DNA of 64,000 bases from Burkholderia sp. GAS332 (GCA_900142905.1 FSRV01000001.1:1240001-1304000), one strand, 5' to 3'. Shown: positions 36,742-46,301, counted from the first letter of the stretch. Numbers and translations are program-made. The notes: generated by a model from the sequence alone, not told the origin.

Positions 36742-37632
36742 TCAGCGGTGGCCGCTCGCGGGCGCTGACGCTGACGCGGCTGGCGCCAAGCCTTGCTTCG
36801 TCTTCACGCGCCGCTCGCCGCGCAGACGTCCGCGTGCCGACAGCCGCATCCAGTGACGCAAGGCCACCAGCGCGCCGATCACGCTCATCATCGAGCCCGG
36901 AATCCACAGCAACAGCCCGCCGATCTGCTGATCGCGCATCGGGCTCAGCCACGTGAAGGCGCGGCCGCAGATCGAATAGATCGGATACAGTTCGCGCGGC
37001 GTAAAGAAGATAAACGCGCCGAGCATGATCTGCGGCGGAATCGCGGCGATCACCACCAGTACGCGTTTGCCGGGTGACAAACGCGCCGGCGGCGCTGGCC
37101 GCGGATCGAGTACGAGCCACCAGAACAGCAGGCCGTCGATCACCATGCTCCAGTTCATCACGCGATAGAGCCGCCAGTCGAGCATCGCCACGAAATGAAT
37201 CGGCGACATCAACCAGAAGTAGATCAGCCCGACGAACAACGTGACCGCGACCACCGGATGCATCACCACGTCGAGCAGCTTGCGTACCACCGGGGTCTCA
37301 AGCGCGGGCCGCACGAAGCGTTGCCGCCAGCTGAATGGAATGCCCGCGCGCAACGCGGCGCCCGGATAAGAGAGCGCGATAAAGAATGGCCCGAGGTGAT
37401 GGAGCACCAGATGCTGCAAGCGATGCATGAAGAACTCATGCTCGAAGAAATAATCGAGCCGCGTATGCAGCGCGACATACAACGCGACCAGCCCGAACCA
37501 GAACGAAATACGCCGGAGAATCGAGACCTTCGCCTTGTGCGCGCCGCGTACGAAAAGGATCGCCGGCACCAGCAAGGCGATGACGACGGTCGGCGAAAAC
37601 TCCCAGGGATCGAGCCAGTAGAGCAGGTTCAT
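36742..37632 (-). CDS. Cytochrome c oxidase assembly factor, CtaG (caa3) family
   Basis: A 296-residue membrane protein with about seven hydrophobic helices. A histidine-rich segment HRLQHLVLHHLGPF near residues 70-83, and the run MSPIHFVAMLDWRLY, match the caa3-type CtaG family (PF09678), thought to help insert copper into cytochrome oxidase. The tail is basic and Ala/Ser-rich. It lies directly downstream of the PCuAC and Sco genes on the same strand, forming a copper-delivery operon. This is the Bacillus-type CtaG, unrelated to Cox11-type CtaG. Confidence 0.85.
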   Translation of the reverse strand: MNLLYWLDPWEFSPTVVIALLVPAILFVRGAHKAKVSILRRISFWFGLVALYVALHTRLDYFFEHEFFMHRLQHLVLHHLGPFFIALSYPGAALRAGIPFSWRQRFVRPALETPVVRKLLDVVMHPVVAVTLFVGLIYFWLMSPIHFVAMLDWRLYRVMNWSMVIDGLLFWWLVLDPRPAPPARLSPGKRVLVVIAAIPPQIMLGAFIFFTPRELYPIYSICGRAFTWLSPMRDQQIGGLLLWIPGSMMSVIGALVALRHWMRLSARGRLRGERRVKTKQGLAPAASASAPASGHR

Positions 37633-37641
37633 CGCAGGGCG

Positions 37642-38103
37642 TTAATTGGTTTGAGCGGGCGACTTGACGGCGAACGGCGTATCGAGTGTTTCGCCGTCGG
37701 AGAACTTCAGCGTCAGATGCACGGTGTCGCCCGGGGCGACCTTGTGCTTCGCGTCTTCGAGCATCACGTGATAGCCGCCCGGCGCGATTGCGACCTGGCC
37801 GTGAGCGGGCACCGTCAGCTTGTCGACCATCACCATCTTTTGCGTCGAACCGTTCGACACGGTTTGATGCAGCATCGCGTCGCCGTAGTCGTTGCTGGAA
37901 ATGTCGACGAGGTCGACCGGCTTGTCGCTTGCATTAACCAGCGTCACGTAGCCGGCGGCGGGCAGATTGTTCGGCAGCCAGCGCACCCACGCGTCTTTGA
38001 CGGTGATTGCGTTAGCGCCAGCGGCAAGTGCCGCCGAAGTGAAACCGAATGAGAGGGCGAGGGTGCAACTCAGTGCGGCGAACGTTTTGATCTTGATCGA
38101 CAT
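37642..38103 (-). CDS. Periplasmic copper chaperone PCu(A)C
   Basis: A 153-residue protein with a signal peptide (hydrophobic to ALAAG near residue 28). The copper motif is visible: MLHQ, then about ten residues later MVMVDKL, and further on GGYHVM, fitting the H(M)x10Mx21HxM pattern. The family carries Cu(I) to the CuA centre of cytochrome oxidase. It lies 9 bases upstream of the CtaG-type gene and 18 bases downstream of the Sco gene. Confidence 0.92.
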   Translation of the reverse strand: MSIKIKTFAALSCTLALSFGFTSAALAAGANAITVKDAWVRWLPNNLPAAGYVTLVNASDKPVDLVDISSNDYGDAMLHQTVSNGSTQKMVMVDKLTVPAHGQVAIAPGGYHVMLEDAKHKVAPGDTVHLTLKFSDGETLDTPFAVKSPAQTN

Positions 38104-38121
38104 GAATGAACTCGGGAAAGG

Positions 38122-38877
38122 TCAGGAACGGTCATCAATAATACGGCGCAGGTCTTGTGCGATCGTATCGGGCGTATCGTGGTCGGTGGCGAGCAGGCGC
38201 GCGTGGCCTTGCTGGTCGAACACATAGACGGCCGAGCTATGGGTGACTTCGTAGTTGCCGCTGGGGTCGCGCTTTTCCATCTGATAGGCGACCCGGTAAC
38301 GCTTGGCGAGCGACTCGATCTGCCAGTCGGTGCCGGTCAGGCCTTCGGCGTGTTGCGAGTCGAAGGCGCCGACGTAGTCATGCAAGGCTTTGGGCGTGTC
38401 GCGCGCCGGGTCGACGGTGATGAACAGGATGCGCACTTTCTGCGCGTCCGGGCCGAGTTTGGCCAGCACTTGCATCAGACGGCCCATCGTTTCAGGGCAG
38501 ACGTCCGGGCAATGCGTGTAGCCAAAGTAGACGAGCGACGTGCGGCCTTTGAACGAATCGCCGGTCACCGCGCGGCCGTCATCGCCGGTCAGTGTGAAAT
38601 CGAGATCCGGCAAGTGGCCGGTTACGTTGGTCAACTGGAACGGTTCGGTGGGATGCGTGCAGGCGGTCAACGTGGTCAGCGCGCTCACCATGACGGTCAG
38701 CGCGACCAGGCGCCTGGACCACGGCTGGCGTGGTGACGCGAGGTTGGGCTGCGAGTGTCGGGACGAGATGATTGGGAACAAAGCAGGGTTCAATGACTCG
38801 ATTGAAGAGCGGCGCGTGACGCAGTCCGTGAGCGGACGCGGCGTCGCATGAAGCGCGCGGCCCCTCATAGTGTGCAA
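38122..38877 (-). CDS. SCO1/SenC family copper-binding thioredoxin-fold protein
   Basis: Up to 251 residues. The CxxxC copper/redox motif is in FGYTHCPDVCPETM, with the conserved histidine in YEVTHSSAVYVF. A hydrophobic N-terminal segment ending LTAC suggests a lipid-anchored periplasmic protein. The true start is uncertain: the first roughly 30 residues look non-coding, and TTG codons at residues 29 and 33 are plausible starts nearer the membrane segment. Sco proteins mature the CuA centre and work with PCuAC, encoded next door. Confidence 0.88.
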   Translation of the reverse strand: MHTMRGRALHATPRPLTDCVTRRSSIESLNPALFPIISSRHSQPNLASPRQPWSRRLVALTVMVSALTTLTACTHPTEPFQLTNVTGHLPDLDFTLTGDDGRAVTGDSFKGRTSLVYFGYTHCPDVCPETMGRLMQVLAKLGPDAQKVRILFITVDPARDTPKALHDYVGAFDSQHAEGLTGTDWQIESLAKRYRVAYQMEKRDPSGNYEVTHSSAVYVFDQQGHARLLATDHDTPDTIAQDLRRIIDDRS

Positions 38878-39162
38878 ATATGGCCGTCACGGCGATGGTC
38901 CGCGTGGCTGCGACTGTATCGCAAAATGTCTGATGACGTCGCACAGCGCCCGCAGGCGCACGGTTTGCGAGGCAATTTGACGCAGGCGCCTGAAAGCCGG
39001 CTGAAGCCTGATCGTTCTCTTTTTGAACGCAATCGTCAGTGGCATCGGTCGCAGCGCCCGGCCAGGCTTGTGTCCTGGCTTACTTCCTCGAAAAATTGAC
39101 GGATGCGCGGTAAGATGCGCACACTTTTCCGGCCGCAGAAGGCTGAAAGGCAAAATTAACCG
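38878..39162. other. Divergent gap between the Sco gene and otsB
   Basis: About 285 bases between two divergent operons, so both promoters should lie here. No consensus sigma-70 pair with proper spacing was found. TTGACG at 39096 and TAAGAT at 39111 are only 9 bp apart. Confidence 0.4.
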
Positions 39163-39912
39163 ATGCAAGCACTTCCGGCGGTTCTGTCTCCCAGCGAGAC
39201 GGCATTTTTCTTCGACTTCGACGGCACGCTCGTCGAACTCGCGCCCACGCCGGACGGCGTGCTGGTGCAACCGCGCGTCATCGCGTTGTTGAGCGAGTTG
39301 CGCAGTCTCACGAACGGTGCGGTCGCGATCGTGTCGGGCCGTGGCATCGACAGCATCGACAATTTTCTCGGCATGCCCGATCTGCCGATCGCCGGTCTGC
39401 ATGGCGCCGAGCGGCGCGACGCGAACGGCGACACGCAGCGTATCGGCTTTCACGACGAGCGCCTGTTGCGCATGGAGCAGGTGCTCGCGCAGGTCGTCAA
39501 CGAACATCCCGGCATGCTGCTCGAGATCAAAGGCGCGGCGCTGGCGCTGCACTACCGCAACGCGCCCGACCGCGAGCCGGTGGCGCGCGAGGCGACCGAG
39601 CGGCTGGTTGCCGATTACTCCGGTTCGTATGTGTTGCAGCCGGGCAAAATGGTCTACGAAATCAAACCGAAGGACGTCGACAAGGGCCGTGCGATGCGCG
39701 CGTTCCTGGAGGAGCCGCCGTTCGTCGGCCGCAATCCGGTGTTTGCCGGCGACGATCTGACCGACGAGAAAGGCTTTGCCGTCGTCAATGAGCGCGGCGG
39801 CGTGTCGATCAAGGTGGGCGCGGGCGACACCATGGCGCATACGCGCGTCGAGTCGGTCACGGCGCTGCTCGACTGGCTGGCATCGATTGTCGCGGCCACG
39901 CGCGGGGCATGA
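39163..39912 (+). CDS. otsB: Trehalose-6-phosphate phosphatase
   Basis: A 249-residue HAD-family phosphatase that turns trehalose-6-phosphate into trehalose. HAD motif I FFDFDGTLVEL holds Asp18 and Asp20; AGLHGAERR and the terminal GDDLTDEKGF are family motifs. It lies 55 bases upstream of otsA. Trehalose serves as an osmolyte and stress protectant. Confidence 0.95.
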   Translation: MQALPAVLSPSETAFFFDFDGTLVELAPTPDGVLVQPRVIALLSELRSLTNGAVAIVSGRGIDSIDNFLGMPDLPIAGLHGAERRDANGDTQRIGFHDERLLRMEQVLAQVVNEHPGMLLEIKGAALALHYRNAPDREPVAREATERLVADYSGSYVLQPGKMVYEIKPKDVDKGRAMRAFLEEPPFVGRNPVFAGDDLTDEKGFAVVNERGGVSIKVGAGDTMAHTRVESVTALLDWLASIVAATRGA

Positions 39913-39967
39913 TGGTTCAACCGTATCGTTCAACGTACACCATGTACTGCATCGGGAATCGCGCTTC

Positions 39968-41428
39968 ATGAGCCGACTGATCATCGTATCGAACCGGGTC
40001 GCACCTATTTCGGAAGGCGGTCCGGCCGCCGGCGGTCTGGCGGTCGGCGTGTACGACGCGCTGAAGGAAACCGGCGGCATGTGGTTCGGCTGGAGCGGCG
40101 ACGTGCTCAGCTCGGGCCAGCCGCAGATCAAGGTCGAGGAGCGCGGGCCGGTGACCTTCGCGACCATCGCGCTGATGCGCCGCGACTACGACCAGTACTA
40201 CCGCGGTTTTTCGAACGCCACGCTGTGGCCCGCGTTCCACTATCGCGCCGATCTGCTGCAGTACGACCGGCACGACTTCGAAGGCTATTGCCGCGTCAAT
40301 GCGTGGCTTGCCCAGCAACTCGTGCCGCTTCTGCGCGAAGACGACGTGATCTGGGTCCACGACTATCACCTGATCCCGTTTGCCCAGGCGTTGCGCGCGG
40401 CCGGCGTGAAAAATCGCATCGGCTTCTTTCTGCATATTCCTTTTCCGGCTTCGCAGGTCTTGCTGGCCGTGCCGCCGCACCGCGAACTGGTCGAAGCGCT
40501 CTGTTCGTTCGATCTGCTCGGTTTTCAGACCGCACCGGATTTGCGAGCATTCTGCGACTACATCGTCAATGAGGCGAACGGCACGGTCGACGTGCCGGCC
40601 CGCGGCCCGCTGACCGTCCATGCATTCGGCCGCACCTTGCGCGCGGCGGCTTATCCGATCGGCGTCTATCCGGACGAAATCGCCGAACTCGCGAAGGCGG
40701 GCGAGCGCGGCAAGCCGGTGCGCACGATGAAGACGGCGCTGCATTCGCGCAAGCTGATCATGAGCGTGGACCGCCTCGATTATTCGAAGGGACTGGTCGA
40801 GCGCTTCCGCGCGTTCGAGCGCTTGCTGGAACACGCCACCGCGCAACGCAACAAAGTGTCGTTCCTGCAGATCGCACCGCCGACGCGCGCCGACATGCAC
40901 GCCTATCAGGACATCCGCCTGCAGCTCGAAGGGGAGTCGGGGCGGATCAATGGTCGCTTTGCCGAGCTCGACTGGACGCCGATCCTGTATATCCACAAGC
41001 AGTACGAGCGCTCGGTGCTCGCCGCGTTGTTTCGCACGGCTCATGTCGGCTACGTCACACCGTTGCGCGACGGCATGAATCTCGTCGCGAAGGAATATGT
41101 GTCGGCACAGGATCCGGAGAGTCCGGGCGTGCTCGTGCTGTCACGTTTTGCCGGTGCCGCGCAGGAACTGGATGGCGCGTTGATCGTGAATCCGGTCGAT
41201 ATCGACGGTATGGCCGAGGCGCTGGCCAAGGCGCTGGAGATGCCGCTGGCGGAGCGTCAGGCGCGTTATCGCGACATGATGGTGCAACTGCGCGAGAACA
41301 ATGTGTCGGTGTGGCGCGATAACTTCATGCGTGATCTTCAGAGCGTGGATGGTGCGAAGAGCGCAAGAACAGTGAAGGTGCGTGCTGGATCGGGCAAGAA
41401 AGCCGCGCGCGAAATACTGGCCGGATAG
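39968..41428 (+). CDS. otsA: Trehalose-6-phosphate synthase
   Basis: A 486-residue GT20 enzyme that makes trehalose-6-phosphate from UDP-glucose and glucose-6-phosphate. GGPAAGGLAVGV near residue 20, VWVHDYHLIPF near 130, DRLDYSKGL near 260 and RDGMNLVAKEY near 360 are present. ATG 39968 gives the standard MSRLIIVSNRV start; an in-frame extension to 39776 lies in otsB. The tail (last 25 residues) is basic. A strong bidirectional terminator follows. Confidence 0.96.
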   Translation: MSRLIIVSNRVAPISEGGPAAGGLAVGVYDALKETGGMWFGWSGDVLSSGQPQIKVEERGPVTFATIALMRRDYDQYYRGFSNATLWPAFHYRADLLQYDRHDFEGYCRVNAWLAQQLVPLLREDDVIWVHDYHLIPFAQALRAAGVKNRIGFFLHIPFPASQVLLAVPPHRELVEALCSFDLLGFQTAPDLRAFCDYIVNEANGTVDVPARGPLTVHAFGRTLRAAAYPIGVYPDEIAELAKAGERGKPVRTMKTALHSRKLIMSVDRLDYSKGLVERFRAFERLLEHATAQRNKVSFLQIAPPTRADMHAYQDIRLQLEGESGRINGRFAELDWTPILYIHKQYERSVLAALFRTAHVGYVTPLRDGMNLVAKEYVSAQDPESPGVLVLSRFAGAAQELDGALIVNPVDIDGMAEALAKALEMPLAERQARYRDMMVQLRENNVSVWRDNFMRDLQSVDGAKSARTVKVRAGSGKKAAREILAG

Positions 41429-41461
41429 GCGGCGAGTCAGGCCGACTTCAACTGCCCCGGA

Positions 41462-41497
41462 AAACAGAAAAGCCGCTCGAAAGCGGCTTTTCTGTTT
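41462..41497. terminator. Bidirectional terminator between otsA and the ABC exporter gene
   Basis: A 16-bp stem, AAACAGAAAAGCCGCT with AGCGGCTTTTCTGTTT, closed by a CGAA loop. It serves two convergent genes. Confidence 0.9.
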
Positions 41498-41540
41498 GGT
41501 GCTGCGCGTGTTGCTGAAGTAGCAGAGGGCGGCGCGTTGC

Positions 41541-43376
41541 TTAGACCACGTGCTGCTCGTCCATCTTCTTACCGCCGACATGCAGCGTGGCGCCCTTGCC
41601 GTACTGCTTCGAGAGCAGGTCGCGATACAGGCCCGGCCGCAGGCGCAACTCTTCCGGGCTGCCGTCGTCGATGACCTTGCCGGCGCTCATCACGATGATC
41701 CGGTCGAAGTTGTTCAGCGTCGACAACCGGTGCGCGATCGCGATCACTGTGCGGCCCACCATCAGCCGGTCGAGCGCCTTCTGGATCGCTTCTTCCGATG
41801 CGCTGTCGAGTGCCGAGGTGGCTTCGTCGAGCAGCAGGATCGGCGCGTTCTTCAGGATCGCCCGCGCAATCGCGATCCGCTGGCGCTGTCCGCCGGACAG
41901 CTTGACACCGCGGTCGCCGACGATGGTGTCGTAACCTTCCGGCATGGCTTCGATGAAGTCGCTGCAGCGGGCTTCGCGCGCGGCGGCGAGCACTTCTTCC
42001 CGGCTCGCTTCAGGGCGGCCATACGCGATGTTCTCGTACACCGAGCGATGGAACAGCGAGATATCCTGGGGCACCAGCGCAATCGTATGGCGCAGGCTGT
42101 CCTGGGTGATCGTGGCGATGTCCTGGCCGTCGATCTTGATCGCACCGGCCTGCGTCTCGTAGAAACGCTGCAGCAGCGCCAGCACGGTGGATTTACCCGC
42201 GCCCGATTTGCCGATCAGACCGACCCGCTGGCCCGGCTCGATATGCAGGTCGAAGTGATCGAGAATCGGCCGTCGGCGCGGGTAGGCAAACGTCACGCCT
42301 TCGAAGTCGACCCGGCCGCCTTGCGGCACGAGCTCGGTGGCGCCATCGCGATCCGGCATGCCGTGCGGCTCGAGCAGGGTGCGAACGGCTTCCGCGAGCC
42401 GTGCGACGTGCTGCGTGACGTCGACCAGCGCCACGGCCAGATCGCGCGTGCCGTGCAGAATCGTGAAGCCGAGTGAGCTGACTAGCACGATGTCGCCGGA
42501 GGTCGCACGGCCTTGATCCCACAGCCACAGCGCCCAGCCCAGCAAGCCCGCCGACAGCAGCGCGGTGATCACCGCATGCAGCAGGCGCAGCTTTTCCAGA
42601 TACAGCAGGCTCTGCTGGCGCGCGTCCATTTCCGCTTTGACGGTCGCGCCGAAACGCTGCTGCTCGCGAAGCGTCATGCCGAAGGCGCGCACGAGGCCCA
42701 TGTTGCTGATCACATCGACCAGCTCGCCGTCCACGGACGCCGCTTTGGTCGCGAAATGGTGATGCCGCGCCGAGCCACGCCCGGCAAGTTTGTAAAGCAC
42801 CACCGACAGAATGGCCGAGCAGAGCATCAGGCCGCCCGCCATCAGCGGATTCACCGCGGTGATCATCACGATCGCGCCGAGTACCGCGATACACGGCGGC
42901 AGCACGTTCCAGGCGGTGGTGTTTTCGGCGGTGTAGACCGCGTTCGAGGTGGCCGTGATGCGGCTCGCCAGCATGCCCGGCTGTTTCTCCGAGTAGTAAG
43001 TCGGCGAGTGGCCGCTCAAGTACTGGAACAGGTCGCGCCGCAAGTCGCCGGTCACGGCCACGAACGTATGCGCGGCGACCCAGCCGCCGACCCGCCACAG
43101 CAGGTTGTCGGCGGCGATCAGGCCGACCAGGATGGCGAACGCGCCCCACAACGGACCGGGATGATGACGGCCTTCGCCGAGCACGTCGATCAGGTGCTTG
43201 ATCGCATATTGCGAAGCGAGCGCACAGCCCACGGCCGCAAACACGCTGCACAGGACGATCGCATGCGCGAGCGGATGGCGGCGGATAAAGCGGAAAAGAA
43301 ACGCAAGCGGCCGATGCGCATAGCTCGCAAGCTTTGCGTTCTGGGCATTACGCTGGGCGATGGTTAAGTGTTCCAA
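41541..43376 (-). CDS. ABC exporter, fused permease-ATPase (MsbA-like)
   Basis: About 611 residues. Six membrane helices precede an ATPase domain with Walker A GKSGAGKST, signature KLSGGQRQRIAIARA, Walker B ILLLDEATSALD and the switch histidine in AIAHRLST. This half-transporter would act as a homodimer. The open frame extends to 43625 but its upstream part looks non-coding; TTG 43376 (LEHLTIAQRNAQNAK) is the best start I can see, without a strong ribosome binding site. The substrate is unknown; lipid or drug export is typical of the family. Confidence 0.85.
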   Translation of the reverse strand: MEHLTIAQRNAQNAKLASYAHRPLAFLFRFIRRHPLAHAIVLCSVFAAVGCALASQYAIKHLIDVLGEGRHHPGPLWGAFAILVGLIAADNLLWRVGGWVAAHTFVAVTGDLRRDLFQYLSGHSPTYYSEKQPGMLASRITATSNAVYTAENTTAWNVLPPCIAVLGAIVMITAVNPLMAGGLMLCSAILSVVLYKLAGRGSARHHHFATKAASVDGELVDVISNMGLVRAFGMTLREQQRFGATVKAEMDARQQSLLYLEKLRLLHAVITALLSAGLLGWALWLWDQGRATSGDIVLVSSLGFTILHGTRDLAVALVDVTQHVARLAEAVRTLLEPHGMPDRDGATELVPQGGRVDFEGVTFAYPRRRPILDHFDLHIEPGQRVGLIGKSGAGKSTVLALLQRFYETQAGAIKIDGQDIATITQDSLRHTIALVPQDISLFHRSVYENIAYGRPEASREEVLAAAREARCSDFIEAMPEGYDTIVGDRGVKLSGGQRQRIAIARAILKNAPILLLDEATSALDSASEEAIQKALDRLMVGRTVIAIAHRLSTLNNFDRIIVMSAGKVIDDGSPEELRLRPGLYRDLLSKQYGKGATLHVGGKKMDEQHVV

Positions 43377-44071
43377 TTGATCGTGAGGTCGATGTGTTTC
43401 GGGTTGTGCACACGCAAGGCATGGGCCACAGCAAAAGCGTTCGCCGCGAGGCCGATGCTTCGCATTGTAAACATGCAAAAGCGATTGCGCCCTGTGTATC
43501 CGGGCGATGGCGCGACTGTTTTCGCGATAGACGATCGCGACCTGGTGTTCGCACGACCCCGCGCTGGGGCGGTGGTTCACGCAGGCTGCGCGATATTTCG
43601 GGATATAATTACAAATTGCATTCAACTGCGGTGCGGCATTTCTTCAATGCCTGCCGGTAAAGTTGACGCAGGATCTTACAGCTGCCATGTTCGGGTCAGC
43701 GTTGCAAGCCAGTTGCTACTGTAGAACTGTCTTATAAAACAAGGGTTTGTAAAGTGTTTCGCCTTTGTAACAACGTAAAGACTTTGAAATGTTGTGCTGC
43801 AGCGAGATCCCCGGCACTGATAATGCATGCTCTGTTGGTCCACCGAAATATCTGACAGTTTGTCAACGTAGGTGCCCTGTGTGCGTTTACCGGCACATGC
43901 GCAGACAATGAACAACTGATCTGGGCCCACTACCCAAGCGAACTATCGCAGGATTTCTCGAAAGAATCAGGCCCGCGCCGGCATATCCGGCCAGACTGCC
44001 CTGGCGAGCAAGCGAGTCGCTTTTACCAAACGCAGTACTTTTGCCTGATTTTTTACGAGGAGTTCTTCATT
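43377..44071. other. Non-coding gap between the ABC exporter and the glycosyltransferase
   Basis: About 695 bases, visibly more AT-rich than the genes on either side. The divergent genes must have their promoters here. TTGCTA (43713) and TATAAA (43733) are only 14 bp apart and do not make a sound promoter. I see no supported ORF. The 3' end has the ribosome binding site GAGGAG used by the glycosyltransferase. Confidence 0.4.
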
Positions 44072-45136
44072 ATGCGAATCGCTCAAATCGCTCCCTTGCA
44101 CGAGGCCGTTCCGCCCAAGCTATACGGTGGTACGGAACGCGTGGTGTCCTACCTGACCGAAGCGCTGGTTGAGCAGGGCCATGACGTCACGCTTTTCGCA
44201 AGCGGCGATTCGCAAACCTCGGCGAAACTCGAAGCTTTCTGGCCGCAGGCGCTGCGCCTCGACCCGACCATCCGCGACGTGATGGCGCCGCACATGCTGC
44301 TGCTCGAAGAAGTGCGCCGCCGCGCGGACGAATTCGACGTGCTGCATTTCCACATCGACTACTACCCGTTCTCGCTGTTCGCCCGCCAGCCGGTGCCGTT
44401 CCTGACCACGCTGCACGGCCGTCTCGATCTGCCGGAACTGCAGCCGATCTTCAATACGTTCAGCGACGTGCCGGTGGTGTCGATTTCGGACAACCAGCGC
44501 ATCCCGCTGCAACAGGCGAACTGGCTGCAAACCGTCTATCACGGTCTGCCGGAAAACGTGCTCACGCCGATCAAGGACGTCGAGCCGGGCTACCTCGCAT
44601 TCCTTGGCCGCGTCTCGCCGGAGAAGGGTCTCGACCGTGCGATCCGCATCGCCGGCCAGGCAGGCATGAAGCTCAAGGTCGCCGCCAAGATCGACAAGGC
44701 CGATCGTGCCTATTACGAAGAAGTGATCAAGCCGCTGATGGCGCTCCCGCACGTCGAATACATTGGCGAAATCGGCGAAGCCGAGAAGCGTGAGTTCCTC
44801 GGCAACGCGCATGCACTGGTGTTCCCGATCGACTGGCCGGAGCCCTTCGGTCTGGTGATGATCGAAGCAATGGCTTGCGGGACGCCGGTGATCGCGTTCA
44901 ACCGTGGTTCGGTGCCGGAAGTGATCGAAAACGGCGTGTCGGGTTTCGTCGTCGAAGACGAAATCAGCGCGGTCGCCGCAGTGAAGCGTCTGCACACGCT
45001 GCCGCGCACCGGAGTGCGCAAGGCATTCGAAGCGCGCTTCTCGTCGAAGGTCATGGCGAAGAACTACGTCGCCACCTACGAAGAGCTGCTGCGTCAGAAG
45101 CATCGTACGGTGCTGCGCGAAGTCAACGCCGGCTAA
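44072..45136 (+). CDS. Glycosyltransferase family 4 protein
   Basis: A 354-residue GT-B glycosyltransferase. The N-terminal domain starts MRIAQIAPLHEAVPPKLYGG; the C-terminal nucleotide-sugar domain has FLGRVSPEKGLDRAI and the EX7E motif in EPFGLVMIEAMACGTPVI. No signal or membrane segment is seen, so it is cytosolic or peripheral. Acceptor and donor are unknown; cell-surface glycan synthesis is likely. It lies between the two ABC exporter genes and is preceded by GAGGAG. Confidence 0.88.
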   Translation: MRIAQIAPLHEAVPPKLYGGTERVVSYLTEALVEQGHDVTLFASGDSQTSAKLEAFWPQALRLDPTIRDVMAPHMLLLEEVRRRADEFDVLHFHIDYYPFSLFARQPVPFLTTLHGRLDLPELQPIFNTFSDVPVVSISDNQRIPLQQANWLQTVYHGLPENVLTPIKDVEPGYLAFLGRVSPEKGLDRAIRIAGQAGMKLKVAAKIDKADRAYYEEVIKPLMALPHVEYIGEIGEAEKREFLGNAHALVFPIDWPEPFGLVMIEAMACGTPVIAFNRGSVPEVIENGVSGFVVEDEISAVAAVKRLHTLPRTGVRKAFEARFSSKVMAKNYVATYEELLRQKHRTVLREVNAG

Positions 45137-45193
45137 GCACCACGGTCGGTCGAAGCAGTCAGGCCGGCTTGCCGGAGCGCTGTTGGCGCCCTC

Positions 45194-45235
45194 GGCTCGG
45201 CGCCCCCGGCTCGGCGCCCCCGGCTCGGCGCCCCC
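45194..45235. repeat. Three exact 14-bp tandem repeats
   Basis: GGCTCGGCGCCCCC is repeated exactly at 45194, 45208 and 45222, with a partial copy upstream. It lies in the 310-base gap after the glycosyltransferase gene and is likely unstable in length. Confidence 0.85.
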
Positions 45236-45266
45236 GGCGATCCGATCAGGTGGTCCGGCTGCACCC

Positions 45267-45307
45267 CAACAACGCCCCGTGTGCGTCTCGCCCACGGGGC
45301 GTTGTTG
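45267..45307. terminator. Perfect 15-bp hairpin downstream of the glycosyltransferase
   Basis: CAACAACGCCCCGTG (45267-45281) pairs with CACGGGGCGTTGTTG (45293-45307). No T tract follows, so it may be a Rho-aided or stability hairpin rather than an intrinsic terminator. Confidence 0.5.
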
Positions 45308-45446
45308 CATGCGCGCCGCGTTTTGGCCCCGTGAGCGGCAGAAATTACGGTTTTGAGACCGGCAAGAATGAGCCTGTCTCGGTAATATCCCTATAATGGC
45401 CCTGCCGCAAATTTGGCTGCGGCGCCGCCGACGACAGGAGGATGCC

Positions 45447-46301
45447 TTGGCGAGAACGAAAGAGACGCGTGCGAACGCGGCGCCCGGCGCCGGAACGATT
45501 TTCGCGTTGCGCGCCATCGGTCTCGTGCTCCTTGCTCGCTGGCTATTTTCGATGGCGCAGATGGACCTGGGCGCATCGCTGTCGGCGATGGTGTCGTCGC
45601 CGTGGGCGTGCATCAACCTGGTGTTCCTGTTCCTGCTGATTTTCCTGCCGGGCGCGCGCGCCGTGGCCGAGCGTCCCTTACATCCGCTGCCGCAATGGCT
45701 GCGGCAGGCGCTGCGTCTGTTTGCTTTCCTCGGATTCCTGTTTGCGGTCTGGTCGGTCGGCGCGTTTGCGGCGAGCGCGGGTTGGCGGCGCGCCGCGCAG
45801 GCAGTGGCGGCCACCAACGGCTGGCTGTTGGCTGCGCCGGCGTTGTACGCCGCGGTCGTGTGGATTTGCCGGCCGCGCGCGCTGTGGCGAACCAATATCG
45901 CCGCGCGACGCTTTGCGATCGGCCGCTACGCGGTCGCGCTCGATCCGGCCACACGCACGGTGGTCGTCTGGGCCGAGCGTCGCAAGGTCGGTCAGTACGA
46001 CGCCCGCGAATTGTCCGTACGATGGGCGGCGAATCACGGCGTGAGCGCGACGCCAACGCCCGCTCCCGCGGTGGCATTCGGTGTTGCCGGCGAGTCGGGT
46101 GGACCCGCGGCGCCGCTCGGCTCGGTGGGCGCGCCAGCGTTGGCTCGAGGTGGCTTCCACCGGCGTCCGAAAATCGAATTGCTATGGGATTCGCCTGCTG
46201 CGGCGGGCCACAATCGGCAAACTGTGTTCCGCACGGCGTTGACTACCGAGGGCGATCGGGTCGCCGCGCGTGCGCTCGACACATCGCTGCGGCAAGTCTG
46301 A
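45447..46301 (+). CDS. Membrane protein of unknown function
   Basis: About 284 residues from TTG 45447, favoured by AGGAGG at 45436-45441; ATG 45396 is also in frame but lacks a ribosome binding site. Four hydrophobic helices fill the N-terminal half (FALRAIGLVLLARWLF, INLVFLFLLIFLPG, LFAFLGFLFAVWSVGAF and LLAAPALYAAVVWIC). The C-terminal half is a soluble, Ala/Pro/Gly-rich domain. No family motif is recognised. It is followed by the DUF2214-like gene. Confidence 0.55.
   Translation: MARTKETRANAAPGAGTIFALRAIGLVLLARWLFSMAQMDLGASLSAMVSSPWACINLVFLFLLIFLPGARAVAERPLHPLPQWLRQALRLFAFLGFLFAVWSVGAFAASAGWRRAAQAVAATNGWLLAAPALYAAVVWICRPRALWRTNIAARRFAIGRYAVALDPATRTVVVWAERRKVGQYDARELSVRWAANHGVSATPTPAPAVAFGVAGESGGPAAPLGSVGAPALARGGFHRRPKIELLWDSPAAAGHNRQTVFRTALTTEGDRVAARALDTSLRQV

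Noticed and set aside
39096..39116. TTGACG ... TAAGAT as an otsB promoter
   Set aside because: The spacing is only 9 bp, too short for sigma-70.
23434..43663. Shared 14-mer GCCTGCCGGTAAAG in two intergenic regions (near 23434 and 43650)
   Set aside because: Several 14-base matches are expected by chance in a GC-rich 64-kb sequence, and the flanks do not align.
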